Shown: positions 1 through 11,864, counted from the first letter of the stretch. The stretch: DNA of 64,000 nt from Gambelia wislizenii (GCA_030847615.1 JAUMIR010000005.1:112249116-112313115), one strand, 5' to 3'. Notes: generated by a model from the sequence alone, not told the origin. Numbers and translations are program-made.

Positions 1-1550
1 CCTTTGGCAACAACTGTTTCTTTCTTTCCTGGAAAATCTCCATGGACTGGCAGGAGGTGTCTTGCAGACTGGTACCAGTCCAAGGACTATCACTTTGGAT
101 TGCACCGCTTTAAAACAAGACATGTGGGACCATGCACATTGTTTTACCAAAGAAGTCATTTGCTGAAACTCAGCATGGCAAATACTATCATAAATATACA
201 ATAAAACAAGGAGAATGTTGCTCCTGGAAGTGAGAGTCTCCTTTAGAAAACCTTGCACTTCATTTTAAATGTGGAAAGGAATCCATAAAAACAACTATGC
301 TTTAATCTGACATCTGCCATTGCAATTTGGTGATGCATAGCAACAGCAAAACATTGTGGAGTACCTAAAGGGAAAGGGGATTGGCCTCTAGACTTGCTGA
401 AACTGCCAATCTCAATTCTAGGTTGCAAAGTCACTACCAATAACTTTATTTATTTATTTATTGACAACAGATACAATTTTAAAAATGAAAAAGCTAAGAT
501 CCTGCATTGTCATGTAAATATGATGATGGAGCCTTGTCATCATAGATACAACTGATAATGCCTTCCTCTTCCAAACCTACCTTCAAAGTCTGGCAGCATT
601 GTGACTGGAATGCTTCTGAGTTGCTGGAATGCACTGGGAAATTATGTCTGCAGTGTTCTCCTGGTGTCTTGATAACAGGCAGCTTGAGAGACCCTTCAGG
701 GTTCTACCAAAACTTGTCCCAAAACCCTAGTGAAAGGAAGTGTGCTGCGAACATCATTTCTGAGTACTCTGATCTCCAGCACCTCAGAAATACTTTGCTC
801 AGGGCTCTTCCAGGTTGTGAAGGTATGTTTTCTGGGATCATATTTGGTTGCTCATGACCATAAATATGAATACCTGGCCATTAGGATATCCTAATTACAA
901 TTTATGGGATTGTAACTGCTGAAGAAAATGTCAGCCAAAATGAAAACCAAGATTTTGAATTTGTATGGTGCAGTTTTATACCCTGCTTATAGGACCCTGT
1001 TAGATCTTTTTAAATAGATGGGATACTGTTGAGCAGTATATTTCACACTTCTTTGAAAGGACAAAACACAAAAGTATGCAGAATTTCTCTACTTCTCAAC
1101 TTGTCCCTTCAGTGTCTTAATATATATTTCTAGCACAAAAGGAAAGTCAAATACATTAAAGAAACGCAGAACAGAAAAGTAATGATTGGGGCAGGTAGCT
1201 CCAATCCTAGTCCATGCTGTTTTTAACTTCCTTGGTGCCTCAGATAACAAGCTTTCCAGATGTGATGAATCATTTTATAAAAATAAAAATGCTTAGGTTC
1301 CAAATCAAAATTGCACTTCAGGTAGAATTGATTATGAATGCTCAGCAGCAGGGGATGAGGATAACACATCCAAAGTATTTTCAGTTACTGGAACATTAAA
1401 CAAATGTAACCCTGCTTAACAAACAAACAGCACAGCACACCAGAACTTAAGCACTTAAGAAGTAAGCAATTTAAAGTGAAAGAAAGGAAAAGAAAGAAGA
1501 GCAATGTCTTATGGATTACATTTCTGTGATCATTAGTGTCCAGGAGCCTG
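1..1550. other. unassigned AT-rich DNA
   Basis: I see no convincing exon or known repeat. The short open frames here lack recognisable motifs. A small TTTA-type run lies near 445-465. The interval could be old repeat or single-copy intergenic sequence. Confidence 0.4.
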
Positions 1551-1551
1551 G

Positions 1552-1764
1552 TCACACTATACAGTTATAAAGCGATTATTCCACTTTAACTGTCATTGTT
1601 TCATCCTATGGAATCCTGGGGTTTGTAGTCTGTAGTTTGTAGTAGAGCCACTAGAGCACTCTGACTGAGAATTATCACTACTTCTCCCTAAACTACAAAT
1701 CCCAGGATTCCATAGGGCAGGACCATCTCAATTAAAGTGGAATAATAGTGCTATAAGTGTGTAC
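1552..1764. mobile_element. palindromic MITE-like element, copy 1
   Basis: The two ends are inverted repeats: the left end carries ATTATTCCACTTTAA and the right end its complement, TTAAAGTGGAATAAT. A second inverted pair lies inside (TCCTATGGAATCCTGGG against CCCAGGATTCCATAGG, with TTTGTAGT near both). The whole element therefore folds back on itself. Related elements occur at 3515-3700 and 52761-52980. No transposase is encoded, so it would be a non-autonomous DNA transposon; its superfamily is not determined. Confidence 0.7.
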
Positions 1765-1768
1765 TCTT

Positions 1769-3027
1769 GTAACCATAAAGGGTATATTAGAGTCCCACCT
1801 GTCTAGTTAGGGGATATACTAGCTCAGACAGGAGGCCTGCAAAAGGAGGGTAACTACAGGGATCTTTTTGCCTATGTATACCAATACTAACTGTAGAGGA
1901 GGCTCTGGTTAAAGTAAAGCAAAGTATTTTATTGGAATAAAACAAAAAGTAAACTAACATACACAGAGACCATGCAAGGCTACAGAAGAGTAAAGCAGAA
2001 AGATTGGACAGAGAAAGAGGTCTGGGAAGATAGGGTGACAGTTACCAGACTTGACAAGAAGAGTTCTGTGCAGCAAAGATACTCAGATCAGTGTTGAGGG
2101 TGGCACAGCAAAGAAGAGAATGATGAGGTCTGGCCATATCATGCTCGGCAGTGTACCTTGCTATTGTTGGGGCTCTAATATTTATTCCATGCCTTGGAGG
2201 GGTGGATTAGTAATAATAAAGCTTGAATGGCTCTCCCACAGAATAGACAAAGACATCCAAAACTCAACTGATTGCTTTAACTGCAGAGAGATAGAACATT
2301 GATGGGCTTGCAGCCAGTTCATAACGCTGGACAGGACAGGATGTGAGGAGAGATTTCCATAGGGTATGAAATGAGGAATAGTCACTTGATTGCTTGATTG
2401 AATTATTGCTAGAAATGTCTAGGGCTGGAAGAAAGGATTAGCACATACCCCTTAATGACTGGGCTGTTAGCATAAACCCATTACTATGGGGTCTTTCCAC
2501 TTAATCGTAACTTGGGCTTTCCCACCATTATATTTCTAGACACTTCTCAGGTCATTGTGACCTCCTACTGATCTCCAGTCTGCCTAAGCTAATCCAACCC
2601 TGAAAAGTGTCCAATATGTCCAGTTATAAAATCTTGCAAGGAGGGGTAGTAGGGCATGTTAACAGTATGAATGGGCCTCTTAAGTGGGAAGGTAAGCATC
2701 CTGAGAGACTGCTATAATGGTCCAGGAAATTTAGCTACACACTTGAGGTGTTTCTCTGTTACCTAGCCTTAAACGCCTCCCTCCAATAATTAATAATTTG
2801 GCAATATTAGACAGTTCATGAGGTATACGATAGACCAAGCCAGCCACAGATGGGTTCAAGTAAATGTCACCCAAAGACTAAAGAAGTTGTCTTGGAAATT
2901 GCCCAAACCCAAACATTCCCAGGACAAGATTAAGCGAAGCCCCCTTAGGTAATCATTATATAATATATAATATCATGACTCAGAGGTCATGAGTAGGTCC
3001 CACGGACCCCATGCAATTCGAGTAACA
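1769..3027 (-). mobile_element. LTR-like repeat, copy 1
   Basis: Read on the minus strand, the repeat starts TGTTAC at 3027 and ends GTTACA at 1769, the usual LTR termini. A purine-rich stretch resembling a polypurine tract precedes the start (minus strand, about 3045 to 3028). An AATAAA signal lies on the minus strand near 1935. The segment around 1810-1895 aligns by eye with 55438-55520, in a second LTR-like repeat. Family is unknown (endogenous retrovirus or another LTR retroelement). No internal coding region is recognised next to it. Confidence 0.45.
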
Positions 3028-3514
3028 TCTCATCCCTCCTCCCCAATTCATCAGTGATTTTATGGAGAGAGATAAAATACTTCCTTTGGAACTTTTTTTT
3101 TTTTTTGCAGCATTAGTATAGCAAAACAAGATCTAGTTTAAGTTTTATAGGATATTTAATAGTAAAATTAAGCCAAAGCAAACAATTTAACTTTCATTAG
3201 GAATCAAATGAAGTATCCCAGTGTAATATTTGTTTTAAAGTCTCTAACTCTAGGCAAAAGAATTGGAAATATTAAAATTGCATTGCAGAAATATTTGGGG
3301 TGATTGGACAAATTTGGGCTTTCTTACATGATTAAATGTATAAGTTTAAGTTATAACAACTGCTTTATCTACTTAACTATTTAGGTTATGTAAGGATAAT
3401 AGTTTTCTGTAGAATTCTAAATCTCAATTTGTGTAAGGAAAATTGAAATGATTGTGCGAAATCTTAATGGGAAGTACTGAATGATGTAAGAATGAGGTAA
3501 GAATGGAAGAAATC

Positions 3515-3700
3515 AGGGGCTTTTCACACTACACATTTCTTGCTCTATCTTTTCACTCTGATGGCCATGGCAATATCTTATGAACTCTTGGGTTCTGTAG
3601 TTTGGTGAGGTGCTAGAGCTCTCTGACAGAAAATTTTAAACATCTCTCCCTAAACTGCAAATCCCACAATTCCATAGGATGTTGCCATGACAGATAAAGC
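3515..3700. mobile_element. palindromic MITE-like element, copy 2
   Basis: This is a diverged relative of the elements at 1552-1764 and 52761-52980. It contains CTTGGGTTCTGTAGTTTGG followed by CCCTAAACTGCAAATCCCA and CCATAGGATGTTGCCATG, facing GGCCATGGCAATATC near the left end. The inverted layout is visible but more eroded than in the other copies. Confidence 0.55.
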
Positions 3701-3710
3701 CCAGGTTGCC

Positions 3711-5079
3711 TTCTTCCTAGCTCTTAGGTGGAATAACTCCTGCACAGTTGATTCCTTATCTCTGCTAGGAGAAGACCTACATTTAAAAGTTCACTTAAAG
3801 CAAAAGAAAACAAAAAAGGGAGAAAAGAAGACCCTATAACAATATTTCTGGAGTTCTCACCTTACCCAGGGCTACAGCTGTTATTAGAGCTTGAAAGTAA
3901 CTAGTTACAAATAGCAAGTTGCTTCCTTTTTCAATAACTAAAGCAAACAAAATTATATTACAAATATAACATAGCATAAAAAATGCTCATGGCCTCACTG
4001 TTTAGGTGTGTCTTTGCCTCAGGGAGGTGGCTTGTAGTATTATGATGTTCCTTTTAGAAGTAAATAGAAGTCACTCTTCAGCTACTTTTGAATTATAAGA
4101 AAATTACATGTAAAATTGTAACTATAACAATAAGTAACTACTTGGAGCTTAACATCTCGTTACTTTAAAAAAAATAGCTTTCCAAATTCTCGCCATAGCT
4201 GTGGCCACAGCATCTCTTTTCTTCAAGGGTCATTCTTCATTAATTCAGTTTCACTTTCTCACACATACAGGGTCCCTCCCTCCTTAAATCCCCTCAAATT
4301 CTTTCCATTAAATTCATAAAGGTATCTACAAATTTTGATATGATTCTCTAGAAAAGAAATCCCAAAGCAAACACAATTCTCACCCATCTGCACTCCTGCC
4401 GACGATTCTACATTGAGATTCATACGGTCCACATGGTTTCTGCTGAGGACGATATGGTTCACATAGGATTTTGCAGTCGTCATCTGTCTGACATAATTTC
4501 TGGCATAGTATTAGATCTAAAAGCTCTTGTGCTTTTAGTCCATATATAAAAGGAACATCAGCCCAAGATAAGTATCTTGCAAAAAAATTGTGCTGCTTTA
4601 TGAATAGCATACTTCTTGAGCAATGCTGACAAAATGGAAGTTGTTCAGAAGATACCTAAATATGATTAAGTAGCTGGAAAAATCTGACTTACCAATAAAA
4701 GGCAACATGTGTTAAGCAAGCATAGCATGACTAAACAGCAGCTGTGGGAAATATATAACACCCTGCAAATATTTGGAGGTGTAAACATCATGGATGAGAA
4801 GTATTACATAGCATCATAAAAGAGGATACAATTAGGAGTTCATAGCTATAGCTAAAGAAAGGACAACATTAATAGTGAGATGTAGTAGTCCTTGAAATGC
4901 GCACCTCTGACAGAATAAAGTGCTACCAAATTTACAAAGTGGGAGGGGAGATAGCATTTCGGAAAATATACAATTATAGCTCCTGAATTGTTTCTCATTT
5001 GGGGAAAAAAATCTTTGAAGAGAAGAACTGAAATAACATCTGAATATGACAAATGTTATCTCTATAACGGTTAGAGATG
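3711..5079. other. unassigned AT-rich DNA
   Basis: This is AT-rich sequence with no identified element, apart from the weak cysteine-rich open frame at 4380-4610 listed separately. Confidence 0.35.
4380..4610 (-). other. candidate cysteine-rich exon (weak)
   Basis: The minus-strand frame encodes 76 residues rich in cysteine towards the C-terminal end, including CQKLCQTDDDCKILCEP and later single cysteines near CGPY and SQC. The frame runs into GTGAGA near 4380, which fits a splice donor (G|GTGAGA). Such spacing resembles small disulfide-rich domains, but I recognise no family and no strong acceptor site. It could be a host exon, an old exonised repeat, or chance. No neighbouring exon was found. 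Confidence 0.2.
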
Positions 5080-5177
5080 GTTCACATAGGCATACAAACA
5101 CTTCATTTCTTAACACATTTTCCCTATACACATTTGAACATTTGTGTAGTATGAGACTAGCTCAGCACTTATTCAGC
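5080..5177. repeat. unclassified interspersed repeat (pair with 11636-11747)
   Basis: This segment aligns by eye with 11636-11747. Both contain a CATACA...ACTTCATTTCT start, CCTATACACA.TTGAA, GTGTAGTATG and a CTTATTCAGCT end. The family is not recognised. Confidence 0.5.
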
Positions 5178-5847
5178 TCTCTGACCCCTTCAAAGCAGTG
5201 CTTCATGTGCCTGCTTTTTCCATTTAAAAACAGTTTTCAGATTAGGGGATCCATATTCTGGTTGTGTAGAAAGGAACAGAGGTTTGTCCTTCCTTCTACT
5301 CTGTGGTGTCCCCCAGTAGTACGCCAGGACAAAAACACACTGCAAGATTTTGGAAGTGTTCTTTCCCAAGGGTTTCTGACACTACAGTACAAGTTGCCCA
5401 CCATATCCCTGTGGGATACATTCCCAGGGGCCAGTTACAAGGGAGGATAAAGTGCGGGAAATTCCAGATTACCGTCCTTTTGCATCAGCAGTGCCCAGTT
5501 CACATGAATTTTTGCTAAGTTGGAAGATGCAGTGAGTTTCGGGTTTCATAGTTTACACGGCATGGCCTTAAGATCATTAAAGCCAGGCAGGAGGCAGGGA
5601 GGAAGCAAGGAGGGGGCAAGGAGAAAAAAGACGTAAATAATGACAGAGGGAGGAAAGCACAAACTCACATAAAAGAACAATTTGCTGAGATTCCTTTTTC
5701 TCTGGAATGCAGCTGAAGCCTCTCTCTCTCCCTCTTGTGGGAGGGGGGAGATCCCTGCCAGGACACGTGCATACACAGAAAAGAAGCAGCTAGAGGGAAG
5801 GAAAGCAAACAAAAGGAGATCCCTGCCAGAGCGTGCGTGTGTGCGTG

Positions 5848-5894
5848 CGCACACACACACACATACAAAAGGACGATTGATCGATCAGACGGTT

Positions 5895-5933
<39 letters not shown>

Positions 5934-5950
5934 GATAGAGAGAGGGAGGG
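5848..5950. repeat. compound microsatellite (CA)n/(CT)n/(CA)n/(GA)n
   Basis: Short runs of CA, CT, CA and GGGA-type units follow each other, with GATCGATCAGACGGTTGATC between them. They lie in the left half of the split TIR element. Confidence 0.9.
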
Positions 5951-6189
5951 AGGGAGGAACAGTAGTCAGAAAGCAAGCCGGCTAGCTCGATGTTTTTATT
6001 TTAGACTCATCTCTTGCAAGTCAAACCCCCTCCCTCCTTGGTCAGTTGAAACAATCAGGATTTAAAAAACAGAACTCAGAAAGATATAACTTTTTAATTA
6101 AAGAGTTAAAGAAAAGAGAAGAGGACTTAAGAGAAGATCCAACCAAATCTATTTAGGCAAGATTCAAGGAATAGTCGGGAACATCAGCC

Positions 6190-8305
6190 ATGACAGAATA
6201 TATAGAAAACCAAGATCTACCCAAATTAATTAAAGAGCAAGTTGAGAAATTGAACGCATCTATCTCGATGGGAGAAATTTCTAAAGCAATACAAGACCTT
6301 AAGATAAACAAAGCCCCAGGACCGGACAGTTTTACAGCAACTTTTTATAAGAAATTGGAGAATGAACTGGCAGTACCACTTTATAAAACAATAAATGAAA
6401 TGGAGAAAAACGGGGTTCCTGACTCTTGGAAGAATGCTAATGTAAAACTTATATTAAAAGAAGGAAAAGATGGAAGAGAGATTGGTAATTACAGACCTAT
6501 TTGTCTCCTAAACTTGGATTATAAAATATATTCAATGATCCTGGTGAACAGATTAAAACAAATAATTACTGATATCGTCAACGAAGACCAAAATGGATTT
6601 GTACTGGGGAGAAGTATTAGCGACAATATAAGAACAGTAATTGATATGATAGAAAACTTTGAAGTTCATGGAGAGAAAAAGATGGGATTAATGCTAATTG
6701 GTGCTGAAAAGGCATTTGACAGTATACGTTGGGATTTCATGCTGGAAGTACTGAGTAAAATAGGTGTGTGGGGGAAATGTATTGAAAGGATAAAAAGAAT
6801 ATACTCAGATCAGTCCGCCCAGTTAATTATAAATGGTTAAAAAATCTGCAATGTTTACAATAGAGATGGGAACAAGCCAAGGTTGCCCTATATCGCCGTT
6901 GCTGTTTATAATAGTGTTAGAAGTGTTGAACAGAAAAATAAGATCCAACATGAAGATACCAGGGGTGCAAATAAAGGGATTTACTTACAAGCTAAAAGCA
7001 TTTGCAGACGATATAATTGTATTTATGGAGGATCCTTTAAAACAAATTGGGGAATGCGTAAAAGTAATGAATGAATTTGGGACTTTCTCGGGATTTAAGA
7101 TTAACAAAGACAAAACTACAATATTAACTAAAAATATTAAAGAATCCGAGGAGGAAAAAATTATGGAGATAGCTGGATGTAAAATAAGGAAGAAAGCTAG
7201 ATATTTGGGAATTTGGTTTGCCAAAAGGAATGCAGAAGTTTATGATAATAATTACAAACCTGTCTGGGCAGGAATAAAAAGAGATTTAGATAGGTGGAGC
7301 AAATTAGGACTTTCTTTACTGGGGAAAATTGCTGCCATAAAAATGGTTGTACTACCCAAAATATTATTTCCTTTTCAAAACCTACCAATATTGAGGAGCT
7401 ATAAAACCTTTGAATTATGGAATAAGGATCTAAAAATATTTTTATGGGAAGGGAAAAAAGCTAGGTTAAAATGGAACTATCTAACCGATTCAAAGTTAAG
7501 AGGAGGTTGTGACCTTCCAGACTTAAGAACATATTACCAAGCATCGACATTGGTATGGATAAAAGATTGGGTCAAGCTAAGCAACATTAAAGTATTAAAT
7601 CTGGAGGGCCATGATATTAGATACAGATAGCATGCCTATTTATTTTATGAGAAAGAGAAAGTGCACAAAGATTTCACTAATCATTGCATGCAAAAAGGAT
7701 TGTAGGTGGTTTGGGGAAAAGTGAAAATTATAATATAAGGTGCTATGGGCAAGGGACCTAGGAAACATTATTAACATAGAAGATTGGGAAAAGGCTAGAA
7801 AAAGATCCTTTTCCTTCACTGCCTGCCAAACCTTTAGATAAAATTACATTAAAATGGTTATGAGATGGTATTATACACCATCAAGGTTAAGCAAAATGAA
7901 TAAAAAATTCTCAGGAATCTGTTGGAAATGCAGCAAAAACCAGGGCACTCTGATTCATATGTGGTGGCGGTGCAAGGTGATAAGAAAATTTTGGATGCAG
8001 ATACATGACTTAATTAAAGACATGATAAAAATAAAGAAGGAGTTTACATCGGAACCATATTTACTAAACCTAATAAACACACAGGACAAAAAAAAGTTAA
8101 TAAATATTGGAGGATAACACTCTACATGATAATGTCAACCAGATTGGTAATAGCAAAAAAATGGAAAGTAAGAGATCGGCCAACGATAAAGGGATGGAAA
8201 GACAAATTATTAGATACACTAGTATTAGATATATTGACAAGCAAATTACGGAACAGGAAAGAAAACAAATGGCAAGAAGAATGGGGGAGAGTATTAGAAT
8301 ACTAG
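6190..8305 (+). pseudogene. L1 ORF2 fragment: reverse transcriptase and C-terminal domain
   Basis: L1 ORF2p carries endonuclease and reverse transcriptase; here only RT and the C-terminal part remain. Frame 1 (6190-6840) holds KAPGPDSFTATFYK, DQNGFVLGRSISDNI and the motif A region AEKAFDS, with the preceding Asp changed to Gly. A stop at 6838 is bypassed in another frame (6833-7630), which holds GTSQGCPISPLLF and the catalytic box AFADDII at residues 56-62. After 7630 there are several stops. The conserved C-terminal cysteine motif is visible near 7920-7973 (CWKC...IHMWWRC). The last segment, near 8128-8305, ends EEWGRVLEY. The YxDD-type aspartates survive, but frameshifts make the copy non-functional. 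Confidence 0.85.
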
Positions 8306-8720
8306 GAAATGAAGGGTGAGATAAATGAGGACATAAGGTTTTGGTAGCAGATCCTTTAGAGATGTGTAATCAAAAGCAGACAAGGAATGTAAGGAGCCAA
8401 GTCTAAACTAGAAGATAAACTAGAAAACATTGGAAGCAAAGTTAAGTTAAAATTAAGGTTAAATCACAGTCAAATTCAGCCAAAATAACATGAATGAAGG
8501 GATGGAGAAAATAATTCATTTATTTATGTGAAAAGCCAATGTAAAGGAAAAAAAATAAGATAAAGTACTATATGTGAACAACATAAGTTAATGATTTCAT
8601 ATAAAGAGCAGATGGAATGTTTTATTTTTTGGTTTTTTCTTCTTTTTTGTCTTGATGTGTGTGTCCTGTTTTTATTGTACTTTGTCTGAAAAAAAAACTA
8701 TATAAAAAAGAAAAGAAATC
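8306..8720 (+). other. L1 3' UTR and A-rich tail
   Basis: Non-coding sequence follows the ORF2 stop, ends in TTTTTATTGTACTTTGTCTGA, and is followed by A-rich sequence up to the candidate target duplication. Confidence 0.7.
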
Positions 8721-8829
8721 ATCAGGATTAAGTTCTGCTGCCGCGAAAGCCTTGAATAAAGACAAAGGACTGAAGGGAAGCACAAACAAAAGCATGAAGG
8801 TGTGATCGGTCGGTTGCCGCACGGACAAA

Positions 8830-8852
8830 TGCACACACACACACACACATAC
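8830..8852. repeat. (CA)n microsatellite
   Basis: A run of about ten CA units lies in the right half of the split TIR element. Confidence 0.9.
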
Positions 8853-9322
8853 ACCACCCAAGCAGGGGCTAGCCCCATTACCGATTGTCTTCCCTGCCCC
8901 CAAAGCCTTCCTTTGAAACAGATGGAAGGGCTCAGAGCAGATTTCTGAAAGTGGGCTGCTAGCAGAAGAAGGGGCAAATGGCAGGCTTGGTGGATTTCTC
9001 TCTCCAACCCCTCTGTCTATTCGGAGAAGGCACAGTGGTCACTCCAACCAATCAGGATTCAGCTCTGCTCACGCTAATTCAAAAAGCTCTCTGTAAGTTC
9101 ACACAGACATTTGTGAATGGTAAGTTCACATGTCCAATTGTGCACATTTTCGCAAACTTTATCAAAAAAGTCGGGAAAACTAGCAAAAGCTGATACTGCG
9201 CGACTTACGGGTTTTTCGCACCCCCTTCTTCTGAAAAGAGCGCTGTGGCTTCAAAATGCATGGGAACTATCAGGCTTCTTGTCACATTCTTTGAGGATTT
9301 ATTTTGCCGTGTAAACAGCCCC

Positions 9323-11360
9323 CCAGACTTACTGCAAATACTTGAATCTGTGGGTAATAGCAAACCCCTTAGAATCATGCTGGAGTAACTAGGAAATACC
9401 ACAAGAGACAATATTTTTCTGATGACAGATAATTGAAACTGTGGGTACCGGTCCTGTGCATACAGGGGGAGGGGGACCTGTATTCCAGCAATGGAGAGCA
9501 TCCAGCCTACAAGTCAGATGTTGTGTCATCTGACTCATCAGCTTCTTCTGTGTTTCCTCTAGTGAGCTTTTAATACTACAGTTGGTAACTGTTATTTGCA
9601 CAACTGTTACCAGTTGTTAACATAGCTAGTAGAAATATTTACACCTGAACTACTTTTTAATGAGCTGTGATTTAAAAGGAGGAAAGATGTTGCACAGGAG
9701 CTAAGCTGTTGGTTACAGGCAAGGAGGAAAGTTGTTATGTGAAATCAGCTGTGCTTTGCAAGTAGGGATGCTGTTGCACTGGAGCTGATTCCTCAGTAGT
9801 GAGTAATGCACAGAATTGAACAGGGCTTTGTATGCTTGGTGAGATAATTTCAAATTAATAAAAATTGCATCTAGTCTCCTCCACTCTGTCTGGGCCCCAA
9901 CTAATACTGTCATTGTCCCAACCCTTGGCCTAGCCCATTGTGGGAATATGCCCTTCAGGGCCCTTCTTAAATTGGATTTTGCCCCAAGAAGAAAACATTT
10001 TCCCGTATCCTCAATAGTCAACAGCCACCAGGGTGTTTTTCCCCCCTGATGTGCTACAAGCAAATTGTGTATTAGGGAGGAAGGGGAAAGGGCATGATAT
10101 GATCATCCTCTCGCAAGATGCTACCAACCTGGCTTCAGTAATTTTTTTCTAAAAAGAAGGGAGGTGGGGAAGACTTAGTTTGGAGACTGTGGAATTTAAT
10201 TGTTCATTTTTCTCTGGCTTGGATTTCATCTAAGATGAGGAAGAATTCGAGTCTCCTCTTCTTAGATATTTGACTTCTATGGTCCTCTAATGAGTAGTTG
10301 AAAGTGGACGTGATGAGCTCCAGCTACAATTTTGCTGAGCCTGGAGTCTGTGACATTCAGGAATTGGGTTAACTCCAGCAATACCCAATTTTTTAGACAG
10401 ATGGCAACTTGCACAAATGGGAAGTGAGATAATGCAAGAAAGAAAATGAGAGAGAACAATGAGCACAAAGATATAGATATTCTGAATTGCAACCCACTTT
10501 GCTGTGATTTCTGGAAGAAGTGATTATCATATTTTCTCATGTTTTGAGTACTCCTATGAGGCAAGCAAACCATTTACATTGTACAAATAACACTGACATC
10601 CCCCCACCATTTTCCTCTGAGAAGTAAACCTATTTCTTCACAATATCTAAAATTTGCTAGTTCAAACCCTGACCCCCTCCCTCCAAAAATATACCAGACA
10701 GCAGCAATATCATATAATCTCAATATTTTCATTCATTCCCTTGTGTATGGGAGGCAGCATCTGAATACTAATCATATACACAATCTAATTCAAGTGACTC
10801 CTGCTTTGCTTGCAACATAATTGACAGGCAGCTGTGAGGAAGAACATTTCTGTATGAAGATTGTTATAACCTAATGAAGCTTGTGCGTCTGGTGTGGTGA
10901 AGCTTTAAAACGGGTGCATGCAGATATGAAGAGATGGAAATAAAGGGTTAGGTTTTGAAGTTGTCAGAGCTGCCTCAGCAAAATGATAGTCATGTAATCA
11001 AATCCATGTTTTCAACACATTACAGTATGTAACCAAGGGCCATTTCTAAATTCAAGAAGGAAAATAATTCACAAAGAGAATTTCTTATTTGTTTTTTTTA
11101 AATGTTCTGCTAAAAACCAAAAACAACAACAACAAACAAAAAACCCCCACCCAGATTCCTTTTCCTGTGTGGGAGAGGTGAGAATTAGGAAATATATGAT
11201 GGAAAAGAGGGCTACAATCAGCAATTCTGAGAAGCATTATTTGGCCTTGCCTGTCTTAGAACTGTCATCCAGCAGCCAGTCCATCAGTCTTCACCAGAAA
11301 AAGAGAGAGGAAATGGGGTCACCCCATCTATATTTGTGAAAGATCAGCAGGGTTTAGCTG
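9323..11360. other. unassigned DNA
   Basis: I identified no gene or named repeat here. Small frames have no motifs. An A-rich run with CAACAACAACAA lies near 11125. Confidence 0.35.
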
Positions 11361-11592
11361 TGTGTTATGTGCCTTCAAGTCATCTGTCAACTTATGGTGA
11401 CCCCATGAATTTTTCATATGGTTTTCTTAGGCAAGGAATACTTAGAGGTATTTTTGCCTGTTCCTTTCTCTGAAATATAGCCTACAGCACCTGGTATTTG
11501 ATGCCAGTCTCCTCTCCAAGTACTAAGCAGGGCTGACCCTGCTTTGCTTCTAAGATCAGATGGGATCTGCTGCCTTTAGAGCATTTAGGCCC
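11361..11592 (-). mobile_element. 5S rRNA-derived SINE with Sauria/Bov-B-like tail, copy 1
   Basis: Read on the minus strand, the first part (11592 to about 11480) matches 5S rRNA: AGATCAGATGGGAT is the complement of the 5S ATCTCGTCTGATCTC region, then AAGCA(A)AGCAGGGT, AGTACTTGG, GGAGAC and GGTGCTGTAGGCT in the 5S order. The second part (11480 to 11361) is the body and 3' end shared with Sauria SINEs, with the GACTTGAAGGCACATAACA end that resembles Bov-B. The internal 5S promoter would have driven RNA polymerase III transcription. A related copy lies at 51248-51480. Confidence 0.8.
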
Positions 11593-11635
11593 AGTGTTTA
11601 GGCTCCTTGCTTTAAATTGTGCCCTTTTCCAGCTC

Positions 11636-11747
11636 ACATATGCATACAGATACTTCATTTCTCTAGGCATGTTTGCTCGAGACATTTTTCCTATACACAA
11701 TTGAATAAGTGTGTAGTATGGGACCAGTTCATTACTTATTCAGCTGG
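11636..11747. repeat. unclassified interspersed repeat (pair with 5080-5177)
   Basis: It shares CCTATACACA.TTGAA, GTGTGTAGTATGGGAC and ATTACTTATTCAGCT with 5080-5177, in the same orientation. Confidence 0.5.
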
Positions 11748-11805
11748 TTGTAATAATGACTTTGCAACTAAGAAATAATGTCTATTTGCTTTCCCATTTC
11801 TTCCT

Positions 11806-11830
11806 CTAATCTCTCTGTCTCTCTCTGTCT

Positions 11831-11864
<34 letters not shown>

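Larger units (their letters stand above)
6054..8729 (+). mobile_element. 5'-truncated L1 LINE
   Basis: This is an L1-type retrotransposon lacking ORF1 and the endonuclease part of ORF2. It begins just upstream of the RT domain and runs through the ORF2 end (8305), a 3' UTR and a short A-rich tail (about 8688-8718). ATCAGGATT at 6054-6062 recurs at 8721-8729, directly after the tail, which fits a target-site duplication. The 3' end, with TTTTTATTGTACTTTGTCTGA before the A run, looks like reptile L1 3' ends. Truncation is typical of incomplete target-primed reverse transcription. Confidence 0.85.
5541..9322. mobile_element. TIR DNA transposon split by an L1
   Basis: The left end near 5551 reads GTTTACACGGCA. 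The right end near 9304-9316 reads TGCCGTGTAAAC, its exact complement. The L1 at 6054-8729 sits inside, so without it the element would be about 1.1 kb. Both halves carry CA- or GA-rich microsatellites and no transposase. Elements with a comparable TTTACA-type end occur at 17404-18175, and a related internal sequence occurs at 21600-21960. Superfamily is undetermined. Confidence 0.5.

Noticed and set aside
5546..6065. Overlapping frames near the CA/CT microsatellites
   Set aside because: Driven by low-complexity sequence in the split TIR element.
11480..11592. Possible functional 5S rRNA gene
   Set aside because: The 5S-like part is diverged and fused to a SINE body; the same fusion recurs at 51248-51480, so it is a retroposon.
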